From a virus: a stretch of 26,433 bases of DNA. Location: positions 1 through 26,433 of IMG/VR virus record IMGVR_UViG_3300042542_000350, one strand, 5' to 3'. Positions 7,694 through 18,600 of the stretch are shown here, piece after piece; within the stretch, counting starts at the first letter, position 1, and the number at the start of each line of letters is the position of its first letter. Under the pieces are notes generated by a model. The model made no database searches. It saw only the letters and a list, made by a program, of their open reading frames with translations, and was not told where the DNA came from. The translations under genes and the position numbers were made by a program.

Positions 7694-9693
7694 TGGCTCG
7701 TTTTGTTACATTACAAACAAACTTTACTACAGGTGAACTAGACCCTTTAATGAGGGCTAGGGTAGACTTAAAGGCATATGAGAATGCTTTAGAGACTGCT
7801 AAAAATGTATTATGCCAACCACAAGGTGGTATTACACGCAGATCTGGAACACGCTATATTAATGCTTTACCTAATTCTGGAGCAGAATCTGCTGCTAATG
7901 GCGTTAGATTAGTTTCGTTTGAGTTTTCTACATCAGATAGTTATATGCTTTGTTTTACACATAATCGTATGTTTGTGTATAAAAATGGTGCTTTAATTAC
8001 TAACATTAATGGATCTGGCAATCCTTATCTTGATACATCTGGAGTTGGTTTAACCGCAGCTAGATTAAATGAAATGTGCTGGACTCAATCAGCAGATACA
8101 TTAATCGTCACTCAAGAAAATATTAACCCTGTTAAAATTGTTCGCGGAGGCACAGATGCTACATGGACTGCATCTGCATTAAGTTTTGATAGCATTCCAA
8201 AATATGCATTTAGTATATCTGTAACTTCTCCAGCAGGCACTCTTACTCCTTCAGCAGTAACTGGCAAAGTCACATTATCATCTTCTGCTGGTATATTTGT
8301 TGCTGGTCATGTAGGTCAATATGTCAATGCATCTCCACAAGGCAGAGCAAAGATTATTAAATTTAATAGCTCTACTTCTGTAAACGCTGTAACTGAATTT
8401 CCATTTTTTGATACAACTGCTGTTGCAAATGGTTTATGGGAATTAGAAACAGGGTATGAAGCAGTATGGTCAGCTACTCGTGGCTATCCAAGAACGGTAA
8501 CATTTCATCAAGGTCGCTTATACTTTGGCGGATCTAAGTCAAGACCATCTACTATTTGGGGATCTCGAGCTGGATTATTCTTTGAGTTTGAAGCAGCAGA
8601 GGGATTGGATGATGATGCAGTAGAAGCAACATTAGATACTAATACATTTAACGCTATTACAGATATGATCTCTGGTAGAGATTTACTTGTATTTACAACA
8701 GGTGGTGAGTTTTATGTACCACAACAAGGTCTTGAGCCTATTACACCTACATCATTCTTTTTAGGATCTACTAGCCGAAACGGATCTAAACCTGGTGTAA
8801 GAGTTCAACAATTAGAATCTGGCGTATTATTTGTGCAAAGACAAGGAAAATCGTTATCAGAGATTGCATATTCAGATACACAATTAACATATGTTACATC
8901 TAAAATATCACTTTTAGCTGGTCACTTACTTAAAACTCCAACGCGCATGTCTTTAAGACGCGCAGTGGATACTGACGAAAATGATTTGTTACTTATGACT
9001 AATAGTGATGATGGATCAATAGCTGCATTTTCATTAATGCGATCACAAAATGTTATTGCTCCGTCTGAGTTAGTCACTACTAACGGAAGTTTTATTGATG
9101 TTGGCGTAGATATTACTGCTATATATAGTGTTGTAAAACGTACGATTAGTGGTGTGGATCAGTATTATGTAGAAAGATTAGAGCATTCATTGCTAACAGA
9201 TTCTGCTGTTACTGGTGGGGCAGCAGCTAGTGCTTCAGTATCCCATTTAATAGGACAAAGCGTTAATATTATTTTAGATGGCATTGTACAGGCTAATCAA
9301 ACAGTTCCAGGTGGAGGCACAGTAACATTTCCACGTGCGTCTACATCATCCTATGAAATAGGATTGCCAATTACAGTAGAAGCAACAACTATGCCAGTAG
9401 ATATTAAGATTCAAACAGGTTCAAGATTAGGCTTTAAAAAGCGCATTGTTGAAGTTAATGCTCTTGTATTAGATACTCAAAATATGGTCATTAATGGCAT
9501 TGAAGTTCCATTTAGATCATTTGATACACCTTTAACATTAGATTCAGATGTGCCAGATTTTACAGGAACTAAAGTATTACATGGTATACTTGGATATAGC
9601 AACGAAGCTAAAATAACTATTACTCAAAGCGCTCCATTAAAGCTAACATTATTGGGTATGGAATATAAAATAGCAGTACATCAGGGGACTTAA
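7693..9693 (+). CDS. Tail tubular protein B-like / tail nozzle protein
   Basis: The 666-residue protein begins with TNFTTGELDPLMRARVDLKAYENALETAKN, then QPQGGITRRSGTRYI, the hallmark of the podoviral tail nozzle family. Further motifs are FEFSTSDSYMLCFTHNRMFVYKNG, YPRTVTFHQGRLYFGGS, and SRDL-VFTTGGEFYV in the beta-propeller-like body. It would form the lower tail tube through which DNA exits and to which fibres attach. It follows protein A in TAATG and precedes the internal virion protein genes, the usual order. Length is close to other non-T7 family members. Confidence 0.87.
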   Translation: MARFVTLQTNFTTGELDPLMRARVDLKAYENALETAKNVLCQPQGGITRRSGTRYINALPNSGAESAANGVRLVSFEFSTSDSYMLCFTHNRMFVYKNGALITNINGSGNPYLDTSGVGLTAARLNEMCWTQSADTLIVTQENINPVKIVRGGTDATWTASALSFDSIPKYAFSISVTSPAGTLTPSAVTGKVTLSSSAGIFVAGHVGQYVNASPQGRAKIIKFNSSTSVNAVTEFPFFDTTAVANGLWELETGYEAVWSATRGYPRTVTFHQGRLYFGGSKSRPSTIWGSRAGLFFEFEAAEGLDDDAVEATLDTNTFNAITDMISGRDLLVFTTGGEFYVPQQGLEPITPTSFFLGSTSRNGSKPGVRVQQLESGVLFVQRQGKSLSEIAYSDTQLTYVTSKISLLAGHLLKTPTRMSLRRAVDTDENDLLLMTNSDDGSIAAFSLMRSQNVIAPSELVTTNGSFIDVGVDITAIYSVVKRTISGVDQYYVERLEHSLLTDSAVTGGAAASASVSHLIGQSVNIILDGIVQANQTVPGGGTVTFPRASTSSYEIGLPITVEATTMPVDIKIQTGSRLGFKKRIVEVNALVLDTQNMVINGIEVPFRSFDTPLTLDSDVPDFTGTKVLHGILGYSNEAKITITQSAPLKLTLLGMEYKIAVHQGT

Positions 9694-9695
9694 TT

Positions 9696-10223
9696 ATGTC
9701 ATGGGAAGTAGCATTATTTGCTGGGTCATCAATTCTTAGCGCTTCAAATTCAATGCAGCAGGCATCTGCTCAAGCTCAGATGTATAAACTGCAAGCATTA
9801 CAAACTCAGGCTGAATACGAACGTAGAGCATTGCAATACTCGCAAAGAGCTAATGAAACATTAAAAAAAGTAAGAGCTGCAAATTCTGCTGTAGTTGCAC
9901 GTAATTATGCTGGTGGCGTTAAAGGTCTTGAAGGATCTTCTGCATTAATTCGTCAAGTCAATGAAAGAGACGGTGGCGTAGAGTTTATGCGTGATATAGA
10001 TAACGCTAGAGATTCTATTACTTTTGGTAATATTCAAGCCAATATATTGCGTGAATCTGCTTCTATCGTTAAACGTAGTGGCACAATGAGTGCATTAGGT
10101 GATCTTGCTATGGCTGGTGCATCTGTAGCTAAAACAGGATTTTGGAAAACTGCTTCATCTGGTGGTAGTGGTTTATTTGGTACAGCGCCAGCTTCTGGCG
10201 GTCTGAAATTGGAGATAGGATAA
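9696..10223 (+). CDS. Internal virion protein, T7 gp14-like
   Basis: The 175-residue protein begins with a hydrophobic helix (VALFAGSSILSASNS), followed by a long Gln/Ala-rich helix (QASAQAQMYKLQALQTQAEYERRA) and a Gly/Ala-rich C-terminal part. This matches gp14-like proteins that are released from the capsid core and insert in the host outer membrane during DNA entry. There is no cleavable signal peptide of the standard type. It sits two bases after the nozzle gene and one base before the next internal protein gene. Assignment is from architecture and position rather than strong motifs. Confidence 0.75.
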   Translation: MSWEVALFAGSSILSASNSMQQASAQAQMYKLQALQTQAEYERRALQYSQRANETLKKVRAANSAVVARNYAGGVKGLEGSSALIRQVNERDGGVEFMRDIDNARDSITFGNIQANILRESASIVKRSGTMSALGDLAMAGASVAKTGFWKTASSGGSGLFGTAPASGGLKLEIG

Positions 10224-10224
10224 T

Positions 10225-11922
10225 ATGGCAGATAATCCACGTTATCAGAAGTCAGGCATACTATATGCAGATATGCCAACCATACAATTTACTAGTATGC
10301 AAGAAAGCATTAAGGCATCAAGATCTTTATCTGAAAGTTTAAATAAGATATCTGACTTTGCTTTTAAAGGGGTTGCTGAAAAAGCTAAAAAAGAAGGCAT
10401 GCTTTATGGTGTTACTAATAGGCCATCATTGCAGCAATTAGGGGATGCATTAAAAAAAGGCAGGAATCCTAACGATTTATTTTCAGAAGATTGGACTATC
10501 TTTGGACAAGCAGCCAAGTCAGTTCAAGCTGAAAGCGTAAGACAAGATTTAGAATTGGAAACAAGGCAAAAGTTTGCAGAGATTAGTGCTGCTTTAGATT
10601 CAGGCGCTCCATTTGATTTAGATCAAGTAACAACAGAAATGGATGCCATGGTTAATGGCTTCTCTAAAGTATTGTCTACTGTTGATGCTGAAGAAACAAT
10701 GAAGTATAGAGCTTCTGCTTCTACATCAGGATATACAGTATATCAAAAAGCATTAGATTTAAAGTCTAAACATATATTAGCAGACAATCAAGCCAAAGCT
10801 GATACAGGATTGCGTTTGTTTGAGCAAGTATTGCCAGATGTTATTAATGCTACCAATGGTAATCCTATTGAAATTAAAGCTATGTTAGCTCCTGAAAAGG
10901 ATAGAATAGATGCATTAATTGCTAGGACTGGAGGAAAAGAATACGAGTATAAATCTAAGTTTGTTGAAATGGAAGATACTGCATACTCTAATAGTATTAT
11001 TGATTATGCTTTAAAAAATTCTACTGAGTTTGTTCCGCCAGGAAGTAATGTATTTAAAGAAATGCGTAAAGGCAATGTAGGTAAATTAACAGACTTATAC
11101 TTTACTTTGCCAAAGAAAACTCAAAGAAATATTGAAGAACAACTGATTAAAGATGTCTCTAATTCTAATTCATTAATGAAATTACAAATGGATGAAAAAG
11201 CTTTGGCTAATGAAGAAGCTATTACTAACATTGAAATTAAAGTAGCGCGTGGCGATATGACAGGCATGGAAGGATTAACTGAAATGAAAAAGTTAAAACA
11301 TATGACGCGTGATGATATTACAGCTATGCTTCAACCACAAAAGCCTACAGCAGATCAATTAGAATATGGTCAAACTATTAAGCGTAAAATTGAATTTGGA
11401 GAAATAGGATTTAATGATCTTAAAGGGCTATACAAAAAAGGTCAAATATCTGGTACGCAATATGACCAATTAGGTGATTACTATAGCAATCAATTAACTC
11501 AAATAAAATCTGGATTGCAAGTGATTCATACTAGTATGGGCATAAAAGACATTAATGATTATTATATGTTGCCTAATTTATCTAAGAGTGAAGTTAATAA
11601 ACAGGTAGATACATTAGCTCGTGACGCTGAAAAAGCTAGAAAAGAAGGCAAGCCATTCGACCAAGTTAAAGCTGCTAATGATATTATAAAGCAATATAAA
11701 GTCGATAGTGTAAATTCTAACGTAGACAATGCATTAAAAACAATAAGCGATAACTTACCTAAAGATAAAGATGGTAAAGCTACCATTATTACTAAAGACA
11801 ATTATTACTTATTTACAGATGAAAAGCTTAAAGACCTTAAACTTAATAGAGATGCACGTGATACTATTGCTAGAGAGCGTAATGCGCTTGAGCGTATTTT
11901 AAGAGAAGGGACACCTCAATGA
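10225..11922 (+). CDS. Internal virion/ejection protein, gp15 position
   Basis: The 565-residue protein is almost wholly helical and highly charged. It opens with a segment (about residues 15-50) containing PTIQFTSMQESIKASRSLSESL, similar in style to the start of gp15-like internal core proteins. No enzymatic motif or membrane segment is visible. It lies between the gp14-like and the 1034-residue protein, the classic place for a gp15-type ejectosome component that spans the periplasm. Its stop overlaps the next start in ATGA. Confidence is moderate because primary sequence is poorly conserved in this class. Confidence 0.68.
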   Translation: MADNPRYQKSGILYADMPTIQFTSMQESIKASRSLSESLNKISDFAFKGVAEKAKKEGMLYGVTNRPSLQQLGDALKKGRNPNDLFSEDWTIFGQAAKSVQAESVRQDLELETRQKFAEISAALDSGAPFDLDQVTTEMDAMVNGFSKVLSTVDAEETMKYRASASTSGYTVYQKALDLKSKHILADNQAKADTGLRLFEQVLPDVINATNGNPIEIKAMLAPEKDRIDALIARTGGKEYEYKSKFVEMEDTAYSNSIIDYALKNSTEFVPPGSNVFKEMRKGNVGKLTDLYFTLPKKTQRNIEEQLIKDVSNSNSLMKLQMDEKALANEEAITNIEIKVARGDMTGMEGLTEMKKLKHMTRDDITAMLQPQKPTADQLEYGQTIKRKIEFGEIGFNDLKGLYKKGQISGTQYDQLGDYYSNQLTQIKSGLQVIHTSMGIKDINDYYMLPNLSKSEVNKQVDTLARDAEKARKEGKPFDQVKAANDIIKQYKVDSVNSNVDNALKTISDNLPKDKDGKATIITKDNYYLFTDEKLKDLKLNRDARDTIARERNALERILREGTPQ

Positions 11923-12533
11923 AGGTAGATTTAGATCAAAGGTATATGGATTATTATACCAATGGATTGTTGCCAGCTCCAGAAGAAATAGCAATGGTAG
12001 AGATTAAAGATGCTCCATTACTTGCTACCAATAAAAAAGTTGCTTTAGAAAAGGCTCAAGCTATTTCTAAGTTTGAAGCACCAGCAGACGCAAACCTTAA
12101 AGCTATTTGGGAATCTGCTAAAAGCTTAGGTATTAATCTTCCTGTAGGATTTATTGAGGGAACTATTGCATCGCCCAAAGAAACTATTAATTTAATTAAG
12201 GGCGTAGTCAATATGTTTAATGATGAGCAAGGTAAGGGAGTTATGCAGAAATTTGTAGAGGGAATGAATACACCTATTCCTAAAGATTCTGTTTTTGCTC
12301 CATTAGAAAATTTGCCAACCATTGAAGAAACGCAATCTATGCGTAAAGAATTAATAGGTGAAACACCTCCTATGTCTAAACGACCAGCAGTAAAAGAGCT
12401 TCAAGGTGTCATGCCAAATATTGAGCAGCCATTTGAAGAAATGGGTTTAATTACAAGTTTAGCTCCTGAGTTTGCGGTAACTGGAGCTGCTATTAAAGGT
12501 GGGTCAAAATTAGTGAAAGGCGTAGCAAAATAA
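11919..12533 (+). CDS. Hypothetical internal virion-associated protein, 204 aa
   Basis: I do not recognise a family. The protein begins with charged residues (VDLDQRYMDYYTNGLLPAPEE), has a hydrophobic stretch around residues 70-90 (SLGINLPVGFIEGTIASPKE), then an acidic-proline middle, and ends with a hydrophobic Gly/Ala region (EFAVTGAAIKGGSKLVKGVAK). This weakly membrane-active composition, and its place between two large internal virion genes with ATGA and near-zero spacing, suggests a further ejection-complex component, but that is inference. The next gene starts one base after its stop. Confidence 0.55.
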   Translation: MKVDLDQRYMDYYTNGLLPAPEEIAMVEIKDAPLLATNKKVALEKAQAISKFEAPADANLKAIWESAKSLGINLPVGFIEGTIASPKETINLIKGVVNMFNDEQGKGVMQKFVEGMNTPIPKDSVFAPLENLPTIEETQSMRKELIGETPPMSKRPAVKELQGVMPNIEQPFEEMGLITSLAPEFAVTGAAIKGGSKLVKGVAK

Positions 12534-12534
12534 G

Positions 12535-15500
12535 ATGGCTAATGAATCATTAGATAAACGTATAGATCAACTTACAGATTTACCTGAGATTGTTGTTCGT
12601 CCAGACGGAACTAAAATACCTGATCCTACTGAATTTGAATTTAAGTATGGCAATGTGTTAGATGATCTATTGCCTCCTACTGAGAAACAAACAACTAAAC
12701 CATACTCAGAATCTTCTACGATTATGACTTCCTCAGAAGATCCAGCATTTAAAACTGAGAAAGTTGATGTTGCTGCTTTAAATTGGAAGAATGTATTTAA
12801 GAAAACTAAGCTCACTGCTGTAGAACAAGACATACTCGATACAATTCCTAAAGCTCCAATGGCTGGTAAGCCTCCTAAAATGACATTCAATCTTGATATG
12901 ATTGATAGTGAAGATGGCATTAAACAGCAAATAGAAACATTAGCACAAATAGATGGACTTAATAAATACAAAAAGATTTCATACAAACAAATTGCTGATG
13001 AATTTAACAAGCCTGAATATGCAGTATTGTCAGGTGATAATGCTATTAGAATATTTGGGGACAAAGTTGAGGCAGAGAAATGGATCTCTGGCGAAGCTAA
13101 GACTGCTCAAAAGAACGGTACAAAAGTACCTGAGTATACATTAAGAGAACAACCAGTTTACTCTCAAGAGTTTATTGAGAAGATGACTGACCCTAAATAC
13201 AACATTGATCCTAACACTAAAACAATTGCTGACCCATATGAGTTCTATAAGCAATTCCATTTTATGACTACAGTAAGCAAACGTGCTTATGATTTAGGAC
13301 AACAAATTGTTAATCTAAAACGTACCAATTCTTATAACAAGAACTTGCTTATTCAGTTTAGACAAGCAGTGGCTTTAGAGGGTATGTTAGCTAGACAAAT
13401 AAAGAAGCAACAAGTAGATGTAGCTAGAACACTAGGTGTATTAAGTCAAGCTAGGAAACCAAGTAAGGCTCAGGCTGAGCTTATTGAAATGGCTATTGAA
13501 GAAAATGGTGGTACTAACAAAATACTAGAATTTGCAGAAAAGTATGTTGCTACATCAGATAGAGCAAAACGTACTGAGATGGCTTCTGCTATAGAAACAT
13601 CAGTAGGTAGACGCTTGATAGAAATTATACCTACAACATATGTTACAGGCTTAGTATCTGGCGTTAAGACTCATATTAGAAATATTACTGGTTCTGCTGC
13701 ATTATCAGGATTTGATATTCCAGAACGCTTTGTTGGTGTAGGCGTTGGCAAATTAAGAACTACATTATGGGATTCTCAAAAAGATACAGAACGTATATTA
13801 CTTAGCGAAGCTATGGTTAATGCTAAGTTTAATAGCTCATATTGGACTAAATCATTTTCTGCTATGTGGGATTCATTTAGACATAATAAAACAATAGATC
13901 CGTATACTAAAGCTGAGATTAGTCGTCCTGGCAGACAAGCATTTACTTATGACCTTGGACCAGATTATAAACATGTATCTAACGGTATTCAATACATGGG
14001 CAATGCAGTAACAATCAGTGGACGCATCTTACAGTCAGAAGATGACTTTGTTAAGACATTGCATTATTGGCGTTCTATTGAAATGCAAGCTGCTGGTGAA
14101 GAAGAAAAGATGCTCAAGTCTTTGATTGAAGATGGCATGGATAGACCTAGTGCTATTGAACAAGCAGCAAAACATAGAGAAGAACTATTACAGAATCCTA
14201 CTGAAGATATGATTCAAGAAGGATTGGACTTTGGTCGATATGTTACAAGTACACAGCCATTAACTGGTAGTTTAAAGACTATTGAGAACATTACTAATAA
14301 TCCATTAATGAAACTCTTTATGCCATTTATGCGCACCACATCTAATGTCATTGGTGCAGCATCAGAGAGAACCCCATTTACATTCTTTTTAACTCCAAGA
14401 TTTTATAAGAATTGGAATAAGGGTGGTAAGCATAGAGATTTAGCCATATCTAAAGTGGCTGTTGGTACTGGTTTTATGTATGCCATGGGAACACAAACCA
14501 TGAATGGCAGACTTACTGGGGCTGGACCATATAGATGGGAAGATCGTCAAGCTTTGATAAGAACTGGATGGCTTCCATTTGCTACAGTCTTTAATGCTGG
14601 AGAGTTAAGCAAAGAAAAGATTGAGATGTTTAAGAAGATTACTAATGTTAGCGTTACTAAGGACAAGATATATATCTCTTATGAAGGCATTGAGCCAATA
14701 TCTATTTTAGTAGCTATGTCTGCTACAACAGCAGAATACGCATACCTTAATCCTAAAGATGGTGAAATGGATGGATTAGCTATGGGTGTTGCTATGGCTG
14801 GACATGACTATGTATCTGAGCATCCATTGCTACAAGGTATGGCTAAGTTTACTAAGATATTTACATCTCGCGCTAATGATGGTGCAGATCTATTATATGA
14901 CATTATGAAAAATGCATCTAATGAATATGGACAATATATAGCTCAAGGTATTCCTACTGGTGTACCAGCGACTATAGATGGCGAAAGAAGAATGGTAGGT
15001 GGGGCATGGAGTGGGTTTAAGCGTAACCTTGAAAATATGGTGCATCCACAAAGAAGCAACATAGCTCCAGACAGAATGGAATCTAAGTTAGATCCAGGGC
15101 TTCAATCTGCTGTAGATGGTTGGTCTAAAGCTATACGTACAGTATGTGCTGCTAATCCAAGTTGCAGTGAATCATTGCCTTATGCACGTGATCCATTGAC
15201 TGGAGAAACCATGAAGAATGGTAAGGGTAACCTATATGACATATGGGGACCATTTAAAACCTCTGAGGGCAAGATACCTAATGGATATATTGTATTGGCT
15301 GAGCATGGTGTACAGCCACCTAAAGTACCACAAACAATTCAAGGTGTTAGATTAACTGCTACCCAACAAAATAATTTGATAAATTTTGCTACAAAGGGTG
15401 GTAGATTAGAGAAGCAAGTGTTAGAATTGTCTGAAAACATATTAACCAAAAATAGCTCTTTGACTCGCAAAGAGAAGGCTGATGCAATTAATCATGTTAT

Positions 15501-15639
15501 TAGTCAGTTTTACAGTGCTGCTGAACAGGAATTAATGATGAATGATCCTGAGTTGCGTAAGAAAATAGAGAACACAAAGAAGATTAAAGAAGGTAGATTC
15601 AATTCTGAAACAGAAGTAATGAGGTATATAGGGGACTAA
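12535..15639 (+). CDS. Large internal virion/ejection protein, gp16 position
   Basis: The 1034-residue protein stands where T7-like phages encode gp16. The first 360 residues are charged and helical. A hydrophobic VTGLVSGVKTHIRNITGSAA segment follows at about 370. The best conserved-looking block is NPLMKLFMPFMRTTSNVIGAASERTPFTFF around residues 585-615, followed by KVAVGTGFMYAMGTQTMNGRLTG. That block is common in large phage ejection or polyvalent proteins. I see no SLT transglycosylase Glu motif at the N-terminus, unlike T7 gp16, which fits with cell-wall cutting being provided elsewhere. No frameshift is seen. The tail fibre gene starts three bases after the stop. Confidence 0.66.
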   Translation: MANESLDKRIDQLTDLPEIVVRPDGTKIPDPTEFEFKYGNVLDDLLPPTEKQTTKPYSESSTIMTSSEDPAFKTEKVDVAALNWKNVFKKTKLTAVEQDILDTIPKAPMAGKPPKMTFNLDMIDSEDGIKQQIETLAQIDGLNKYKKISYKQIADEFNKPEYAVLSGDNAIRIFGDKVEAEKWISGEAKTAQKNGTKVPEYTLREQPVYSQEFIEKMTDPKYNIDPNTKTIADPYEFYKQFHFMTTVSKRAYDLGQQIVNLKRTNSYNKNLLIQFRQAVALEGMLARQIKKQQVDVARTLGVLSQARKPSKAQAELIEMAIEENGGTNKILEFAEKYVATSDRAKRTEMASAIETSVGRRLIEIIPTTYVTGLVSGVKTHIRNITGSAALSGFDIPERFVGVGVGKLRTTLWDSQKDTERILLSEAMVNAKFNSSYWTKSFSAMWDSFRHNKTIDPYTKAEISRPGRQAFTYDLGPDYKHVSNGIQYMGNAVTISGRILQSEDDFVKTLHYWRSIEMQAAGEEEKMLKSLIEDGMDRPSAIEQAAKHREELLQNPTEDMIQEGLDFGRYVTSTQPLTGSLKTIENITNNPLMKLFMPFMRTTSNVIGAASERTPFTFFLTPRFYKNWNKGGKHRDLAISKVAVGTGFMYAMGTQTMNGRLTGAGPYRWEDRQALIRTGWLPFATVFNAGELSKEKIEMFKKITNVSVTKDKIYISYEGIEPISILVAMSATTAEYAYLNPKDGEMDGLAMGVAMAGHDYVSEHPLLQGMAKFTKIFTSRANDGADLLYDIMKNASNEYGQYIAQGIPTGVPATIDGERRMVGGAWSGFKRNLENMVHPQRSNIAPDRMESKLDPGLQSAVDGWSKAIRTVCAANPSCSESLPYARDPLTGETMKNGKGNLYDIWGPFKTSEGKIPNGYIVLAEHGVQPPKVPQTIQGVRLTATQQNNLINFATKGGRLEKQVLELSENILTKNSSLTRKEKADAINHVISQFYSAAEQELMMNDPELRKKIENTKKIKEGRFNSETEVMRYIGD

Positions 15640-15642
15640 AAG

Positions 15643-18600
15643 ATGGCTGATTATGCAATAACAAACGTAGCAAGACGAATCGTATACACTGGATCTGCGG
15701 GTGTGGGGCCTTATGCCTTTTCATTCCCCATATTAGTAAATACAGATATCGCAGTATACAAGAATACTACACTTCTTACATTAACCACAGACTACACTGT
15801 AACCATTAGCGGAACTACTGGTCAAGGATCAGTCACATTAGTAGTAGCTGCTACAGGTGCTGATCGTATTACTATTGTAGGTGCTAGATCTATTCAGCGT
15901 TCAACAGACTTCGTAACTGGTGGTGATTTCTTTGCCAATACTCTTAATACAGAATTAGATTCAGAAGTAATCTTTGTTCAGCAAGTAGCTGAAACAGCAG
16001 AGCGTTCTATTAAAGCGCCTGTAACAGATCCTACATCTATTGACATGACGTTGCCAGCAAATACAACTCGTGCTAATAAATTCTTAGCATTTAACTCTAC
16101 TGGTAATCCACAAACATTAGATGCTGTTGGAACATATAGAGGTAATTGGGCTGCAAGCACAGCATATGTCTTACAAGATATCGTTAAAGATACATCTAAT
16201 AGCAATATCTATATTTGCATTTCTGCACATACATCTACAGGATCACAACCTATATCAAGTAATGCTGACGTAGCTAAATGGTCTTTAGTTGTAGACGCTG
16301 CGGCTGCTGGCACAAGTGCTACTGCTGCTGCTGCTAGTGCTAGTGCTGCTTCAACAAGCGCTACTAACGCTGCCGCTTCTGCTTCTACTGCAACTACCCA
16401 AGCAAGCAATGCTTCTACTAGCGCATCGACTGCATCTACTCAAGCATCAAATGCTTCAACAAGTGCAAGCAATGCTGCATCAAGTGCATCTGCTGCAAGT
16501 GGATCAGCAACAACAGCTGCAACACAAGCAAGTAACGCTGGCACATCAGCTACCGCTGCTGCTTCATCCGCATCTGCTGCGTCATCTAGTGCAACTGCTG
16601 CTGCTGCTTCTGCTTCTACTGCTACAACACAGGCTTCTAATGCAGCTACTTCTGCTAGTAACGCATCTACAAGTGCAACAAGTGCATCTGGCTTTGCGAC
16701 ATCTGCAAGCACACAGGCTGGCAATGCAGCAACATCTGCAAGTAATGCTTCTACATCAGCGTCTAACGCATTAACATCAGAAACTAATGCAGCAACATCT
16801 GCAAGTGCAGCTTCAACATCGGCGACTAATGCAGCTGCTAGTTATGATGCTTTTGATGATAGATACCTTGGATCTAAATCATCTGCTCCTAGCGTAGATA
16901 ATGATGGTAATGCTTTATTAACTGGTGCTTTATATTACAACACTACAGCAAGTCAATTATATGTATGGACAGGATCTGCATGGGATGCTGCTGCATTTAG
17001 TATCTCTGGATCAGTTACTAGCTTTAGTGCTGGAAGCACAGGCTTTACTCCAAATACCGCAACAACTGGCGCTGTCACTTTAGGTGGCACATTAGCTGTA
17101 GGTAATGGTGGTACAGGAACATCTACAGCGTTTACTGCTGGTTCAGTCCTATTCTCAGGTGCATCTGGTGTTTACTCACAAGACAATGCTAACTTCTTTT
17201 GGGATGATACTAATAATTATTTAGGTATAGGTACTACAAGTCCAATTACAAATTTAACTATCAATAGAAACGCATCATTTACAGGAACTCCAGCAATTAC
17301 AACTAATGGATTTCATATAATTGGTCAGGATTCTTCTAATACTGGAATGACTGTTGATACTTTTGCTATAAATTCACAAATAACATTTAGACGAGCCAAT
17401 GGTACTCTTGCTTCACCTACTGCACTTATATCTGGAAATATTATTGGTTCTATAACAGGGCGTGGATATGGAGCTACAGCTTATGCTTCAGCTAATAGAG
17501 GACTGATACAGTTAGTAGCAGCAGAAAATTGGACAGACACCGCACAAGGAACATATTGGCAATTTAACACAGTAGCTTCAGGCACAACTACATCATCAGA
17601 AAAAATGCGTATAGACTCCTCTGGTAATGTAGGTATTGGTACTAGTAGTCCAACAACTACTCTATTCGTAAATAGAGCTACCTCTGGTCATGCAGCTACT
17701 TTCTATTCAAATGGTGGTGGAGTAACAACTGGATTTAACATATATGGCATTACTTTAACAGGTAATGTCTCCAACGGTTCTTCAGAGTGTAATATTGTTT
17801 ACGGAGCTGGTGGTGCTGGATTAGCATTCAATAGCTGGAACGGCACTACGCAAACAGAACGTATGCGTATTACCTCTGCTGGTAATGTAGGGATTGGTAC
17901 TAGTAGTCCTTTGTATAAATTAGATATACACACATCAGGTAGTGGAACTGCACTTCACGCAACAGATAACGCAAATGCAGATATGTTTGTTGATTTTCCT
18001 TCTGCAGGAATTACTAGATTAACTTCTCAATATGGAACAGATGGAATATTTACATTTGCAAACGGAACTGGAAAAACAGAACGTATGCGTATAGACTCTA
18101 GTGGTAATGTAGGGATAGGTACTACGAGTATTTTAGCATCTACTAAACTAGATGTTCGTGGCGCAATTTCTGCTTATGATGGTGGTACTCAAGAAGTTAG
18201 ATTAAATATTGATGGTAATATTGAATTAGCTAGAACTGATGCTGCAGCTTTTATTGATTTTAAATCATCTACAGCAGAAGATTATGATTGTCGCATTCAA
18301 CAACAGTCTAATGGACTAACATTTCAAACAGGTGGAAATGGAACAGCATCAGAACGCATGCGTATAAACTCTATTGGTAATGTAGGAATTGGAACATCAA
18401 CACCAACTGGGGCTTTAAGTATAACTACAGGTCAAAATGCTTCTATTGTAACTACAGGTCCTGGCGCCCATGGGCGGATGATTGGAAAGTATTTTACTAA
18501 TGGTGGTTCTGCTAAAACAATTAATTTACTTACAATTGATAGTTTTAATACTGTTAATACTCGTGTATTTGTAACTGTAAAGATAAGATGGGTAAATGCT

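Noticed and set aside
12567-13064. 165-codon minus frame
   Set aside because: Antisense to the strongly supported 1034-residue gene; Ser/Leu-rich without family pattern or ribosome site.
16440-16724. Minus-strand Ala/Val-rich frame
   Set aside because: Reverse-strand shadow of the tail-fibre shaft repeats.
16316-16774. 152-codon + frame of mostly Leu, Gln and His
   Set aside because: Out-of-frame translation of the Ala/Ser/Thr tail-fibre repeats; GCT-rich codons produce CTG/TTG runs by frame shift.
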